DNA of 20,989 bases from Mnemiopsis leidyi (taxonomy: Eukaryota > Ctenophora > Tentaculata > Lobata > Bolinopsidae). Below the pieces are notes generated by a model that saw nothing but the letters and a program-made list of their open reading frames with translations, was not told the DNA's origin and did not search any database. Numbering within the stretch: position 1 is the stretch's first letter; every line of letters begins with the position of its first letter. Where the stretch lies: NCBI GenBank assembly GCA_000226015.1, contig JH155278.1, forward strand, positions 7,021-28,009. The letters run 5' to 3'. Below, one piece after another: positions 20,157 to 20,989 of this stretch. The translations under genes and the position numbers were made by a program.

Positions 20157-20279
20157 ACATGAAAGATCCAGGAGTGCGGTACCAGCACGTGTTGGCTCTG
20201 CTCCAAGAAACCGAAATCAACAGGACAAATGTTCTCAGCAACCCCTGCACCCTCTCCATCGCCTCTGATCCTTCGGTTC
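20157..20279 (+). CDS. Exon following the ankyrin repeat
   Basis: A 123-nt exon between acceptor CACGGTCCCTCAG and donor TTC|GTAAAA. With T from the previous exon it begins Tyr, then MKDPGVRYQHVLALLQETEI and NRTNVLSNPCTLSIASDPSV. It enters and leaves in phase 1. The first half is a probable amphipathic helix continuing the ankyrin array; the second is Ser/Pro-rich. The ATG at 20159 is internal, not a start. If the donor were skipped, the frame would run on into a hydrophobic stretch and stop at 20368, which could give a truncated membrane-tailed form, but no evidence favours that. The gene continues past the window. Confidence 0.6.
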
Positions 20280-20787
20280 GTAAAAATGAAATGGTACTCT
20301 CCGCTTTTATAATGTTCATTATGTTTATAGTCATCGGATTTTTAGCGCCCTTTTTTAGTGCGAGTTGATAGTGAATCTTGATTAAAAAATGTCATTTTCT
20401 CATAAAAAATGCTCGATTCCTAGCCGACTGTAATTACACAGTCCGACCTATTCAATCGGGGCGTGCCTGCGATTTGCCTTGCAATAACGAAAAAGAAGAT
20501 ATTATCCTCATATTCATGAATTTTCGTTGGCTTTTGGTGAGCTTTTTTGTTTTTGGTGAGCTCGACGAATCGACTATTGAGTGTTGACTAGATGATTTCC
20601 GTCTAATGTTTTTGAACAAAACGTTTAGCTTTAAGCCGCAAGAGTCGGGGGTACGACCGAACCGTGACAAATCGACAGTTATACAATTTTAGTTAGGCAA
20701 GACCAAACAACATCGGGCAACGCTAACACGTAATATAGGTGATTTGTGGACCCCCTCTCCAAAATAATCTTTTAGTCATACCATATA
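20280..20787. other. Intron sequence, no gene seen
   Basis: Open frames at 20378-20587 (plus) and 20452-20670 (minus) overlap each other and have no recognisable motif. A short duplication of TTTTTGGTGAGCT occurs near 20533 and 20549. Nothing else is supported. Confidence 0.45.
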
Positions 20788-20989
20788 CTAGAATAGAGCA
20801 GATTATCAGACCTGATTATCATGGCTAGAATAGAGCAGATTTATATCAGGTGATTTTCATGGCTAGAATAGAGCAGATTTATATCAGGTGATTATCATGG
20901 CTAGAATAGAGCAGATTTATATCAGGTGATTATCATGGACTAGAATAGAGCAGTATTTATATACAGGTGATTATCATGGACTAGAATAG
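20788..20989. repeat. 37-41-bp tandem repeat, five units, cut by the window end
   Basis: Units begin CTAGAATAGAGCAG and end TGATTATCATGG. Starts are at 20788, 20825, 20863, 20901, 20940 and 20981, the last truncated by the window. Middle units are 38 bp and nearly identical; outer ones carry 1-3 bp indels. The array must extend to the right. Confidence 0.9.

Overview
This window looks like nuclear DNA of an animal, probably an invertebrate. It is AT-rich, has few genes, and carries GT-AG introns with pyrimidine-rich acceptors. It contains one rhodopsin-type GPCR, decayed retrotransposon pieces, foldback and MITE-like repeats and several minisatellites. I see no bacterial operon, Shine-Dalgarno site, rRNA or convincing tRNA. 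The GPCR and repeat content would fit a cnidarian or another basal metazoan, but the sequence alone does not settle the taxon.

Layout. 1-631 is a broken non-LTR retrotransposon piece with endonuclease-like protein in shifted frames. 700-1680 is a CpG-rich foldback element with nested inverted repeats. 1690-7632 holds no supported exon; its best items are a match to the RFX X-box at 7017 and a hairpin at 7533-7581. 7633-20279 carries scattered small exons of one plus-strand gene that ends in an ankyrin-repeat region. Codon phases join across 7633-7715, 8975-8991 and 15968-15999, and across 19593-19665, 19930-20033 and 20157-20279. A second possible first exon, with its own ATG, lies at 15545-15583 and joins the same 15968 exon in phase. 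The ankyrin part and the preceding acidic/aliphatic exon resemble ANKFN1/WAKE-type proteins, but I could not confirm the family.

Inside the large intron between 8991 and 15968, on the minus strand, lies the GPCR exon 11181-12167. Extending it to a splice acceptor at 12168 restores TM1. Its cytoplasmic tail is encoded by a 45-bp minisatellite, and the stop codon arises from an indel within that minisatellite.

The most unusual structure is at 7716-8015: twelve 25-bp tandem units that begin exactly at the 5' splice site of the 7633 exon. Every unit boundary reads pyrimidines-(C/T)AG|GTAACA, an acceptor fused to a donor, as in recursive (zero-length exon) splice sites. A 42-bp imperfect hairpin (18537-18629) directly before a candidate 17-nt microexon is the second item worth testing. 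The window ends inside a 38-bp tandem repeat (20788-20989).
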